Assembly: GCF_016909575.1 (NCBI RefSeq)
Contig: NZ_JAFBGA010000008.1
Coordinates: 343,137-407,136, forward strand
DNA from: Streptomyces sp. HB132
Lineage (GTDB): Bacteria > Actinomycetota > Actinomycetes > Streptomycetales > Streptomycetaceae
Direction of reading: 5' to 3'
DNA length: 64,000 nt
Part shown: in pieces, positions 17,419 through 25,086 of the stretch
Position numbering within the stretch: the first letter of the stretch is position 1
Layout of the letters: each line of letters starts with the position of its first letter
Notes under the pieces: generated by a model
Databases searched by the model: none
What the model saw: only the letters and a program-made list of their open reading frames with translations
What the model was told of the DNA's origin: nothing
Made by a program: the position numbers and the translations under genes

Positions 17419-18540
17419 TCAGTCGGGGGCCGGAAGCCCGCCGGGCGGTGGCCCCGCCGTGGCGCCGGGCCGGTAGGAGCAGGCCACCAGGGTCACCGGC
17501 CGTTCGGGGACGTCCTCCCCGGCGACGAGTGCGGCGAGCAGTCGGACGGCCTCCGCGCCCAGTTGCGCCCGGGGGATGTCGAATCCCGTGGGTGCCGGAG
17601 CGGGGGAGAGGTCGGGCGGCGGACTGCCGAGGACCGCCAGCGACACGTCGCGGGGGCAGTCCAGGCCGGCCTCGTGGGCAGCCGTGCTCAACGCCCGCCA
17701 GGCGGCGCCGCTGTCGGTCTCCTCGGCCACGAACGCGGTGACGCCGTCGGCCACCCACCTCCGCAGACGCTCCGGGGTGAGCGCACGTGCGGGGTCCGCG
17801 CTGCGGAGCACCGCCTCGGCCCCCGCGGGCAGCCCCGCCGCCCGCAGCCCCTCCAGGAAGCCCTGTTCACGGTCGGTGGAGGCGGGAGCCTCGTCGTCCT
17901 CGCGCACCAGGACGATGCGGCGGTGCCCGAACGAGGCGAGTTGCCGGACGACCTCACGGCTGGCGCTGACGTAGTCGGCACCGACCCAGGCGAGGCCCTC
18001 CGGTTCGTCCCTGCGGCCCAGGTGCACCACGGGGAAGCCGTCGTCCACGAGCCTGCGCAGCTCGTCCACCGGCGCATGGCGTCCGAGCAGGAGACAGCCG
18101 TCGGCGAGCCGCGCACGGTTCAGCGCGTGGGGGCCGTCGGCTCCCGCGCCGCCGGTGCTGGACCCGGTGAAGAGCACCAGGTCGTATCCGCGCGCGGCGG
18201 CCTCCCGCTCCACGCCGACCAGGAAGGGGTAGTACGAGTGCTGCACGTCGGTGGGGAAGGTCGCCGTGAAGCTGAAGACCCCGAGGAGGTCGTTGCGGGC
18301 GGCGGCCAGCCGCCGCGCCGCGGGGTCCGGTACGTAACCGAGGCTGCGGGCCGCGTCGAGCACGTTCTGCCGGGTCTCCTGAGAGATGACGGGGCCCTGC
18401 TTCTTCCCGGCCAGCACCAGGGAGACCGTCGCCTGCGAGACCCCCGCGAGCCGGGCGACCTCTGCCTGACGCGGACGCCCGGTGCGACCGGCCGGTGCGG
18501 GTGCCCGGCCCCGCCTGACCCGATTCGTGGGTTCCTCCAC
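17419..18540 (-). CDS. LacI-family transcriptional regulator
   Basis: 373 residues. An N-terminal helix-turn-helix (RQAEVARLAGVSQATVSLVL) and hinge helix are followed by a periplasmic-binding-protein-like sensor domain (LLGVFSFTATFP to the C-terminus). Members usually repress sugar or small-molecule catabolism and release DNA on binding an inducer. Position at the head of the leftward operon and the palindromic site just upstream (18559-18583) suggest that it controls itself and the operon behind it. Confidence 0.9.
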   Translation of the reverse strand: MEEPTNRVRRGRAPAPAGRTGRPRQAEVARLAGVSQATVSLVLAGKKQGPVISQETRQNVLDAARSLGYVPDPAARRLAAARNDLLGVFSFTATFPTDVQHSYYPFLVGVEREAAARGYDLVLFTGSSTGGAGADGPHALNRARLADGCLLLGRHAPVDELRRLVDDGFPVVHLGRRDEPEGLAWVGADYVSASREVVRQLASFGHRRIVLVREDDEAPASTDREQGFLEGLRAAGLPAGAEAVLRSADPARALTPERLRRWVADGVTAFVAEETDSGAAWRALSTAAHEAGLDCPRDVSLAVLGSPPPDLSPAPAPTGFDIPRAQLGAEAVRLLAALVAGEDVPERPVTLVACSYRPGATAGPPPGGLPAPD

Positions 18541-18558
18541 CGCTGCCCCTCCAGGTGC

Positions 18559-18583
18559 TAATGCGTATTACTGATGCGCATTG
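18559..18583. promoter_or_regulatory. Probable LacI-type operator upstream of the regulator gene
   Basis: Two copies of ATGCGYATT (ATGCGTATT at 18561-18569 and ATGCGCATT at 18574-18582) lie 13 bases apart, each nearly palindromic, with AATGCG and CGCATT forming the outer arms. The site is 18 bp upstream of the regulator start and stands out as AT-rich. It is a natural candidate for autoregulation; the gap up to 18758 holds no gene. Confidence 0.5.
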
Positions 18584-18758
18584 ACGAGTACTGTGCGCGC
18601 GTCGGGATCGCGGGTCAAGAGTGGTGACACGACTTTCCCGGCCGAACCGGCGCCGCGGGGTGCGGCGTTACTCGGGTCCGGCCGGGCAGACGACCGGGCG
18701 CGCCCGTCGGGACGCGCCCGGTCCGTCCCACGACGGGGAGAGCCTGCGGTACGCGGCG

Positions 18759-19496
18759 CTAGATTCCGCCGGCCACCCGGAGCACGGCCCCCGTGGTGAA
18801 GGAGGCCTTGTCGGAGAGGAGCCAGGCGATGGCCTCCGCGATCTCGTCGGGCCGGCCCGGGCGCTTCATCGGGACGCGGACCGCGGTGCGTCGAGGGCGG
18901 TCGGGGTCGCCCATGGCGGCGTGGATGCCGGTCGTCACCGTGCCGGGCTGCACCGAGTTGACCCGGATGCCGTTCGTGGCGAGTTCCTTGGACAGGCCGA
19001 TCGTGAGGGCGTCCACGGCCGCCTTGCTGGCCGCGTAGTGCACGTACTCGCCGGCCGAGCCCAGGGTCGCCGCGGCGGACGACACGTTGACGATGGATCC
19101 GCCGCCGGTCATGGTCATCACCCGGGCCGCCTTTCGGCAGCACAGCAGGGTGCCGAGGACGTTGGTGTCCAGCACCTCGCGGAACGCGTCGACGGAGGTG
19201 GACTCGAATGGGCTCAACTTGCCGGTGATCCCTGCATTGTTGACGAGACCGGTCACGGATCCCAGTTCAGCGGCGACCTCATCGAAGAGCCGCTCCACAT
19301 CGTCCTCGGACGTGATGTCCGCGCGCACCGCGAACCCGTCGGAACCCGCTTGCCGCACGCGTTCCAGAACCGCTTGCGCGGCATCACCCGATTCACGGAA
19401 AGCGACACCGATGAGGTGCCCTTCCTGTGCCAGGCGCTCGGAGACGGCCGCCCCGATCCCTCCGCCGGCCCCGGTCACCACAGTCACGTTTCGCAT
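18759..19496 (-). CDS. Short-chain dehydrogenase/reductase (classical SDR)
   Basis: About 245 residues. Cofactor motif VTGAGGGIGAAV at the N-terminus, NNAG, the catalytic Ser block VNVSSAAA, and the YAASK dyad are all present; RVNSVQPGTV follows. The basic/acidic pattern after the second strand (FRES) fits NADP(H). ATG 19496 places the cofactor motif at residue 8, as usual for FabG-like enzymes; a GTG at 19532 would add 12 residues. Substrate unknown. It is read away from the phosphonate cluster and probably is not part of it. Confidence 0.87.
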   Translation of the reverse strand: MRNVTVVTGAGGGIGAAVSERLAQEGHLIGVAFRESGDAAQAVLERVRQAGSDGFAVRADITSEDDVERLFDEVAAELGSVTGLVNNAGITGKLSPFESTSVDAFREVLDTNVLGTLLCCRKAARVMTMTGGGSIVNVSSAAATLGSAGEYVHYAASKAAVDALTIGLSKELATNGIRVNSVQPGTVTTGIHAAMGDPDRPRRTAVRVPMKRPGRPDEIAEAIAWLLSDKASFTTGAVLRVAGGI

Positions 19497-20078
19497 GGCT
19501 GTTCCTGCCCTCCTGGTCGTTGCAACGGGCACACTATCGACCAGGAATCATCGGGTTCACTCATCGAGGACGCGGGCGGGCGAGTGTGGTCCCCGAATCG
19601 GACGGCGATGACGTGGGGCCGATGCCGACGCCCCCGCCGGTGGCGAACCCGCCCGTTCCGGCGCCGAGTTCGTCACTGCGGCGGCCCGTTCGCCGGCGAA
19701 GCGGCCGCCGGCCCCTTGTGCGCCCGTCCCGGCGGCTGCCCGACCGTGACCTCGGCCAGGGCCGTAAGCGCTCCAGGTCGCCGGCCGGACGGGACGACGG
19801 CGCACCCAGGCCGTCGGCCTCCGCAGTTCCACCCGTCGGTCACGCGCGCTCCGGGCGATGCCTTGCAACGGAGCGGATGCCTCCATTGGTACCGGCCTTC
19901 CCTCCCTGCAAAGGGGTGGACAACCGGGCGGTCTCTGTGCGTCCGGGGACCAGGTCCGTGCATCCCCCTCCAACTCACGCACACACCGTCAACGAGCCTG
20001 AAATCAAAGCGTTTCGGATCAATATGGTGCTGGTGACGGGGCGTAGGACCAAGCACCGAGACAACTGTTAGTGATCTG

Positions 20079-20107
20079 TTGACGACGCCTGGGGTTGGTG
20101 TTTAGAT
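20079..20107 (+). promoter_or_regulatory. Candidate promoter of the phosphonate/RiPP cluster
   Basis: TTGACG at 20079-20084 is followed 16-17 bases later by TTTAGAT (20101-20107), a fair SigA-like pair in otherwise GC-rich DNA, 88 bp upstream of the first cluster gene. The 19497-20194 gap (about 700 bp) has no convincing ORF; its right part (from about 19990) is noticeably less GC-rich than flanking genes, as expected for a regulatory region. Confidence 0.4.
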
Positions 20108-20194
20108 CGTGACCACCGAGACAGCCGGAGGGGTCGGAATCCTGATAAGGAATCTCGGTGGGCACCCGCCGAAGGCGGTGCGAAAGGGGGGGTC

Positions 20195-21328
20195 ATGTCT
20201 GGTTTGCCTGTCTCGTTCACCAGTAATGTTGCCGACGACGATGCTGTGAACTCCATCGCCCGCCTGGACGTCGGTCCGGTCGGATTCGACAAGACGCATT
20301 TCGATGCCGCCGAATCGGCGGTCCGCGAGCATGGATTGTGGGATTCCTGCCATGGTGCGGTGATGGCGGGAAGTCTTTCGGTCGGGCTGGGGACCTCGAC
20401 ATCGGACGTCGATGTGTACGTGTTCGTCGACGAGGTTTCCAAAGGCAGGTCCCACCCCGTGCGGGACGGCATCCGAGTGGATGTCGAGCAGATCGCGATC
20501 GGCGAAATCCGGCAACTGAGCGAGAAGTTCAAGGCTTTCACGTCAATCGGGGAAGAGCGCTCACAGACGCACATGGACGAGAGCGCACTGAAGCTCGCGG
20601 TGCGTACGCGTCTGGGCGCCGTCCTGAAACCGGACGCCTTCGTCCAGGAGATCAGGCAGAACCTCGACCCCGGGGTGCTGCGACAGGTGTTGATGGCCCG
20701 CTCGATGGCCCTGCTCGGCGCCTACGTCGAGGACGTCCTCGGTGCGATCGAGGTGGGGGATATACCCACCGCCGTCTGCGCTTCGGGGATCGCGCTCGAC
20801 ATGGCCGCCGACGCCCTGCTGGCCGCATGCGGTGACGTGTACGTCTCCGACAAGCTGCGCCTGCGCAAGCTCGTCCGGGAGCCGAGGCTCAGGGAGTTCA
20901 CCCGTATCTACTGGGACCTCCAGTACAACGGCCTGCCGCCGGACATGGACCCCGACCGCATCGTCCGGACGGTCCACTCCCGCCTGTGGCTGATCAACGC
21001 GATCGGATGTGCCTGCTTCCTGGATTTCTGGGAGCACGAGCCGGCCGAAAAGGTCACGCTTTCCGGCATCGACGGCCACGGCCCGGTGCGCAGCCCTTTC
21101 CACGTCCCGGTCCGCTATGCGGACGGATGTGGTCTGACGATTCAGAACTCGGCTTTCGACGTATCGGAAGACGCCCTGCGGCTGTGGTTCCTGCTCGACG
21201 GAAGGAGCCCCGACGCCGTGGTGAACGCGTTCGCCAAAGCGGTCGGCTCACCCGTCGACGAGGAAACTTCGCAGCAGATCCTCGACGCCATCGAGCAGTT
21301 CGACGGCCAGGGCCTCATTCATCATTAG
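20195..21328 (+). CDS. Nucleotidyltransferase fused to a C-terminal PqqD-like RiPP recognition element
   Basis: 377 residues. Residues 55-100 carry the polymerase-beta nucleotidyltransferase signature: AGSLSVGLGTSTSDVDVYVF (GS at 59-60, metal acids D71 and D73) and a third acid in RVDVEQ (D96). A helical middle domain follows (about 120-290). The last 76 residues (about 302-377) read as a winged-helix PqqD-like domain: strands FHVPVRY and GLTIQN, then LRLWFLLDGRSPDAVVNAF and a final helix ending in QGLI, the LdG...GLl pattern of RiPP recognition elements. Such elements bind precursor peptides, and a 17-codon ORF follows 95 bp later. Inference: the enzyme activates or nucleotidylates a ribosomal peptide or its phosphonate adduct. 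A strong AAAGGGGGGG site precedes the ATG. First gene of the cluster. I know of no characterised enzyme with this domain order. Confidence 0.82.
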   Translation: MSGLPVSFTSNVADDDAVNSIARLDVGPVGFDKTHFDAAESAVREHGLWDSCHGAVMAGSLSVGLGTSTSDVDVYVFVDEVSKGRSHPVRDGIRVDVEQIAIGEIRQLSEKFKAFTSIGEERSQTHMDESALKLAVRTRLGAVLKPDAFVQEIRQNLDPGVLRQVLMARSMALLGAYVEDVLGAIEVGDIPTAVCASGIALDMAADALLAACGDVYVSDKLRLRKLVREPRLREFTRIYWDLQYNGLPPDMDPDRIVRTVHSRLWLINAIGCACFLDFWEHEPAEKVTLSGIDGHGPVRSPFHVPVRYADGCGLTIQNSAFDVSEDALRLWFLLDGRSPDAVVNAFAKAVGSPVDEETSQQILDAIEQFDGQGLIHH

Positions 21329-21423
21329 CGGCTGCCTGCACAGGTTTCCGTCGTGATGTGTCGCAAGGCGCATTCGACGGGATTTCCGAGTAACCCGTCG
21401 CACATGGGAGGGGGGTGCTGAAA

Positions 21424-21477
21424 ATGTTCAAGATCATCGTCAAGTCGTCCACGGTCAAGACCGTGAAGGCCGGCTGA
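21424..21477 (+). CDS. Putative 17-residue precursor or scaffold peptide
   Basis: The ORF encodes MFKIIVKSSTVKTVKAG: basic (four Lys), with two Ser and two Thr in the middle and a C-terminal Gly. The ATG follows GGGAGGGGGG (21406-21415), one of the strongest ribosome sites in the window, which argues for real translation. It lies between the RRE-containing nucleotidyltransferase gene and an ABC ATPase gene, and a strong hairpin follows 22 bases after the stop, an arrangement common for RiPP precursor genes. Alternatively it could be a leader peptide for attenuation of the transporter genes, but no regulatory codon run is seen. An in-frame GTG at 21415 lies inside the ribosome site and is less likely. 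No homologue is recalled. Confidence 0.6.
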   Translation: MFKIIVKSSTVKTVKAG

Positions 21478-21499
21478 AGCAGCTGCACCAAGTAACGGT

Positions 21500-21532
21500 G
21501 TGCCCGGCCGCAGTTCTCTGCAGGCCGGGCAC
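21500..21532 (+). terminator. Hairpin (attenuator/leaky terminator) after the small peptide ORF
   Basis: A 10-bp perfect stem GTGCCCGGCC (21500-21509) with GGCCGGGCAC (21523-21532) is extended inward by GCAG/CTGC around a TTCT loop, for about 14 bp in all; CCTTTTGTT follows at 21538-21546. It separates the peptide ORF from the ABC genes. A partial terminator here would give more peptide message than transporter message. Confidence 0.65.
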
Positions 21533-21594
21533 CACCGCCTTTTGTTCACGATGGTCGTGGCGGAAGGCAGGAGAGCGATTCGAATGGAGGTATT

Positions 21595-22596
21595 GTGGCC
21601 GCAGTAGAGGTGGAAGACCTCACACGCACCTATACCACCGGCGCCTCGAAATTTCGTTTCCGGCGGAACGGAAGAACCGACCGTCAGGCTGTGAAAGGCG
21701 TTTCGTTCGACATCGGCGAGGGTGAGCTCTTCGGACTGCTGGGTCCCAACGGGGCCGGGAAGTCCACGACGATCAAGATCCTCTCGACTCTGCTGCTCCC
21801 GACCAGCGGGCGGGCCACCGTCCTGGGCCACGACGTCGTCAGCCACCCCACGGAGATCCGCCGACGGATCGGCTACGTGGCCGGCGGGGACAAGGGTCTG
21901 TACGAACGGCTCTCCGCCCGCGACAACCTGCGCTACTTCGCCGAACTCCACGGCATCACCGGGCGTGCCCAACGCCTCCGCCTCGCCCAGCTCCTGGAGA
22001 CCGTCGACCTGGCCGACCGGGCAGATGACCGCGTGGAAGGGTTCTCGCGCGGCATGCGCCAGCGGCTGCACATCGCCCGGGGCCTGCTGAACGAACCGAG
22101 CGTGCTCTTCCTGGACGAACCGACCATCGGGCTGGATCCCGAGGCGTCCAGGGATCTGCGCAGCACCATCGGGACTCTGACCGGCCAGGGCACGACCGTC
22201 CTGCTCACCACGCACTACATGTACGAGGCCGACGAGTTGTGCGACCGCATCGCGGTCATCGCGCAGGGGCGGCTCGTCGCACTCGACACCCCGGGCGCCC
22301 TCAAGAAGGGCGTCGGCGACCGCACGGTGGCGACCGTCGAGGTCCGTGACGTCCCCGCGGCCGCACTCGACGAGGTACGGGCCCGGCCCGGCGTGCTCGA
22401 CCTCACCGTGACGTCCACGCCCACCTCGCACGTCCTCGAGGTCCAGTGCGAGGACACCGCCTCCCTGGTCCCGGATCTCCTGCGCATCCTCGGCCCCGGG
22501 TTCATCACGCGGGTCGACACCCGCGAGCCGACCCTCGAGGACGCCTACGTCGCACTCGTGTCCCAGCCGTCGGACACCGCCGGAGCCCCCCGGTGA
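21595..22596 (+). CDS. ABC exporter ATPase (DrrA/NatA type)
   Basis: 333 residues. Walker A GPNGAGKST (near residue 52), signature FSRGMRQRL (a variant seen in this drug-export group), Walker B VLFLDEPTIGLDP and the His-switch TTHYMYEADELC are present, with a C-terminal extension typical of daunorubicin-resistance ATPases. GTG 21595 has GGAGG four bases upstream. Its stop overlaps the next start (GTGA). With the two permease genes it should form an ABC-2-type exporter for the cluster product, acting at the cytoplasmic membrane. Confidence 0.9.
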   Translation: MAAVEVEDLTRTYTTGASKFRFRRNGRTDRQAVKGVSFDIGEGELFGLLGPNGAGKSTTIKILSTLLLPTSGRATVLGHDVVSHPTEIRRRIGYVAGGDKGLYERLSARDNLRYFAELHGITGRAQRLRLAQLLETVDLADRADDRVEGFSRGMRQRLHIARGLLNEPSVLFLDEPTIGLDPEASRDLRSTIGTLTGQGTTVLLTTHYMYEADELCDRIAVIAQGRLVALDTPGALKKGVGDRTVATVEVRDVPAAALDEVRARPGVLDLTVTSTPTSHVLEVQCEDTASLVPDLLRILGPGFITRVDTREPTLEDAYVALVSQPSDTAGAPR

Positions 22597-23393
22597 CAGG
22601 GACCGGGACACGCGCCCGCACTCTGTACCTGCGAACTCTGCTGGTCTGCGGAGTCTTTCAGCTGCGCATGCTCCTCCAGTACAAGTTCTACGTCATCGCG
22701 GTGTTCGTCCAGCCGCTGGCCTTCGCCCTGATCCAGTTCGTCATGGTCGGGCACCGCCAGGACGCGGACGCCCTGGCCGGCGTGGCCGTGCAGGCCGGTC
22801 TGATGGGGATGTGGACGTCCACTCTCTTCGGCTCCGGCGGTGGGCTGAGCCGGGAACGCCGCTTCGGCACCCTGGAGCCCGTGGTGGTCGCGCCGACACC
22901 GCTGGCCGTCAACATCCTGGCCATCAGCCTGGCCACCGCCCTCATGGGTGTCATCTCCATGGCGGTGACGCTCCTCCTGGGCGGGCTCGTGTTCGACACC
23001 CCGATGGTGCCCGCGCGGCCCGGCGTCTTCGCCGCCGCCCTGGTCGTGGCCGTACTGGCCAACGCATGTCTCGGCTTCCTCATGGCCAACGCGTTCATCC
23101 TGTACCGCAACTCACTGGTCCTGACGAACCTGCTCGAGTACCCCGTCTGGGTCCTCTCCGGCCTGATGGTTCCCGTGGCCTTCCTGCCGCAGTGGTGCCG
23201 GCCGCTCAGCGAGGGCCTGTCGTTGACATGGGCGGGCCGGGCCCTCGGGCACGCGATGTCGGGGACCGGAGCGCCGGGCCGGGAGATCCTGTGGTGCGCG
23301 GTGACCGGCCTGGCCTGCCTGGGGCTCGCCCTGTTCTTCCTGCGTACGGTGCACGACGCCGTGCGCCGACGCGCCACCCTGAACCTGATATGA
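22593..23393 (+). CDS. ABC-2-type exporter permease
   Basis: About 266 residues with six predicted membrane segments (for example YVIAVFVQPLAFALIQFVMV, GVISMAVTLLLGGLVF, LGLALFFLRTV) and the conserved ERRFGTLEPVVVAPTP loop that contacts the ATPase. GTG 22593 overlaps the ATPase stop, so the proteins are made in a fixed ratio. It is different in sequence from the second permease gene, so the exporter membrane part is probably a heterodimer. Confidence 0.85.
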   Translation: MTGTGTRARTLYLRTLLVCGVFQLRMLLQYKFYVIAVFVQPLAFALIQFVMVGHRQDADALAGVAVQAGLMGMWTSTLFGSGGGLSRERRFGTLEPVVVAPTPLAVNILAISLATALMGVISMAVTLLLGGLVFDTPMVPARPGVFAAALVVAVLANACLGFLMANAFILYRNSLVLTNLLEYPVWVLSGLMVPVAFLPQWCRPLSEGLSLTWAGRALGHAMSGTGAPGREILWCAVTGLACLGLALFFLRTVHDAVRRRATLNLI

Positions 23394-23404
23394 GGAGCGT
23401 CCGC

Positions 23405-24208
23405 ATGAGCGCCGCGCGCAGGCTCGTCGCCGGCCTGCGGGTCACAGTGGTGGGGGGTGCCCTCTCCTACCGTGCCCTGATCACCTTCCTGTCGCCCCCG
23501 TTGTTCTTCGTGATGATGATCGCGTCACCCTTCTTCCAGATCGTGACGTTCTCCCTGCTCGGCCGCTACAGCGGCGCCCAGGACCCGGACTTCTACGTCG
23601 TGGGCACGGCGATCCAGGCATCCGCGATGGCCGGTATCTACGGCGCATCGCAGGCGGTCGCCAACGAGCGGGCCTTCGGGACGCTGGCCCATCTCCTGAT
23701 CACCCCCGCGGGCCGCTTCTGGATCATGCTGGGACGGCTGATCCCCACCTCGCTCAACGGAGTCCTGGTCGCGGTCCTCGGCGTGTTCGGCGGCTGGGCT
23801 TTCCTGGGCCTGTCGCTCACTCCCTCGATCCTGTTGCCCATCGGTGTGGCGGCCGTGTGCGCGTCGACGTCCTGCGCGGGTCTGGGGCTGATCATCGGCG
23901 CCCTCGGACTCCGCTTCCGCGACATGTACTTCGTCACCAACGCCGCGCACCTGGTCCTGCTCATCGCCACCGGTGCGGCGATCCCGCTCACCCTGCTGCC
24001 CGGCTGGGTGCAGGGCCTGTCCCAGGTGGTCCCGATGGCACACGCCATCGCCATGGCACAGGACGCCGTGGCCGGGCGCCCGTACTCGCCGGTGCAGTCG
24101 GCGGGCGCCGAACTCGTGCTGGCTGCCGTGTACTTCGGCATCGCCCTGGTGGTGCTCACCCGCTCCGAACGGCTGAGCCGACGGCTCGGCACGCTGGAAC
24201 TGGTATGA
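23405..24208 (+). CDS. ABC-2-type exporter permease, second subunit
   Basis: About 267 residues, six membrane segments and the coupling-loop motif NERAFGTLAHLLITPAGRF matching that of the first permease. ATG 23405 has GAGGAG seven bases upstream; ATG 23390, overlapping the previous stop, is the alternative. Same operon as the ATPase and first permease. Confidence 0.85.
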   Translation: MSAARRLVAGLRVTVVGGALSYRALITFLSPPLFFVMMIASPFFQIVTFSLLGRYSGAQDPDFYVVGTAIQASAMAGIYGASQAVANERAFGTLAHLLITPAGRFWIMLGRLIPTSLNGVLVAVLGVFGGWAFLGLSLTPSILLPIGVAAVCASTSCAGLGLIIGALGLRFRDMYFVTNAAHLVLLIATGAAIPLTLLPGWVQGLSQVVPMAHAIAMAQDAVAGRPYSPVQSAGAELVLAAVYFGIALVVLTRSERLSRRLGTLELV

Positions 24209-24258
24209 CCCCCGCCGACCGGACCCCCGTGCAAGCCCCGAAGGGGAAGGAACATCTC

Positions 24259-25086
24259 TTGACGCGCACCGCCCAGCCTCCCGGCAGCCTCGTACTGAAG
24301 ATCGGCGGCAGCCTCTTCTCGGACAAGAGCCGCCCCGGCAGCCTCGACGAGAAGGTCTTCGCCTCGTACGCCGCGCTCGTCGCCGACCTGGCCCGTGCCT
24401 ACCCCGGCCGGATCGTCCTGGTCACCGGTGGAGGAGCGTTCGGCCACGGGGCGCTGCGCGGACTCGACCCGGATGACCCCTTCGCGCCGCTGCCGTTCGT
24501 GCAGGCCACCGCGGGCGTCCGCTGGCGGTGGGTGAGCGCGCTGACCGACATGGGGGTGCGCGCACTGCCGCTGCAACTCGGGGCGTTCAGCACGGTCGAC
24601 CCCACGCACCCGCACGGCGTCGCGGTCGCCGAGGAGCCCCTCAAGGCGCTGCTGGCCGCCGGTGTGCTGCCGGTCCTGTCCGGTGACTGCCTGCTGCGTC
24701 CGGACGGGTCGCTGGAGGCGTTCTCCAGCGACCGGACCCCGGAGGTACTGGTCCGGGCGCTCGGCACCGCTCCCCGCGTCGTCACGCTCACCGACGTCCC
24801 GGGGGTGCTGACCGGCGGCCCCGGCAGCGACGACGTACTGGAACTCATCGACGCGCACCACCCGGAAGACGCCTACCGGTACGTGTGGAAGGAGAGCGAG
24901 TGGGACGCCTCCGGCGCGATGCAGGGCAAGCTCGACGCGCTCGTCGCGTGCGCCCGCCAGGGAGCCGAGTGCTTCATCATGCGCGGTGACCCCGGACTGG
25001 CCGACCTGAGACATCTGACGCGCCCCGAGGGCGAGTGGCCGGGTGCCCTGAAGCGCACCCGGATCGCCCTGCGCAAGGAGGCCTGA
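24259..25086 (+). CDS. fomA: FomA-like phosphonate kinase (amino-acid-kinase fold)
   Basis: About 275 residues. The fold motifs LVLKIGGSLFSDK, VTGGGAFGHGAL, LSGDCLL, FSSDRTPEVL and TDVPGVLTGG place it with isopentenyl-phosphate and FomA-type kinases. From memory the whole C-terminus (SEWDASGAMQGKLDALVACA, RQGAECFIMRGDPG) matches FomA of the fosfomycin cluster very closely. FomA adds phosphate to the phosphonate of fosfomycin and so inactivates it; His63 here corresponds to the catalytic His of that family. Inferred role: self-protection by phosphorylating the cluster's phosphonate, perhaps undone at export. TTG 24259 follows GGGGAAGG at eight bases and fits FomA length; ATG 24205, overlapping the permease stop, is the alternative. 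Confidence 0.85.
   Translation: MTRTAQPPGSLVLKIGGSLFSDKSRPGSLDEKVFASYAALVADLARAYPGRIVLVTGGGAFGHGALRGLDPDDPFAPLPFVQATAGVRWRWVSALTDMGVRALPLQLGAFSTVDPTHPHGVAVAEEPLKALLAAGVLPVLSGDCLLRPDGSLEAFSSDRTPEVLVRALGTAPRVVTLTDVPGVLTGGPGSDDVLELIDAHHPEDAYRYVWKESEWDASGAMQGKLDALVACARQGAECFIMRGDPGLADLRHLTRPEGEWPGALKRTRIALRKEA

Noticed and set aside
13220..17476. 1418-codon plus-strand frame
   Set aside because: Antisense shadow of hyuA and the FAD oxidoreductase gene, both of which have clear family motifs.
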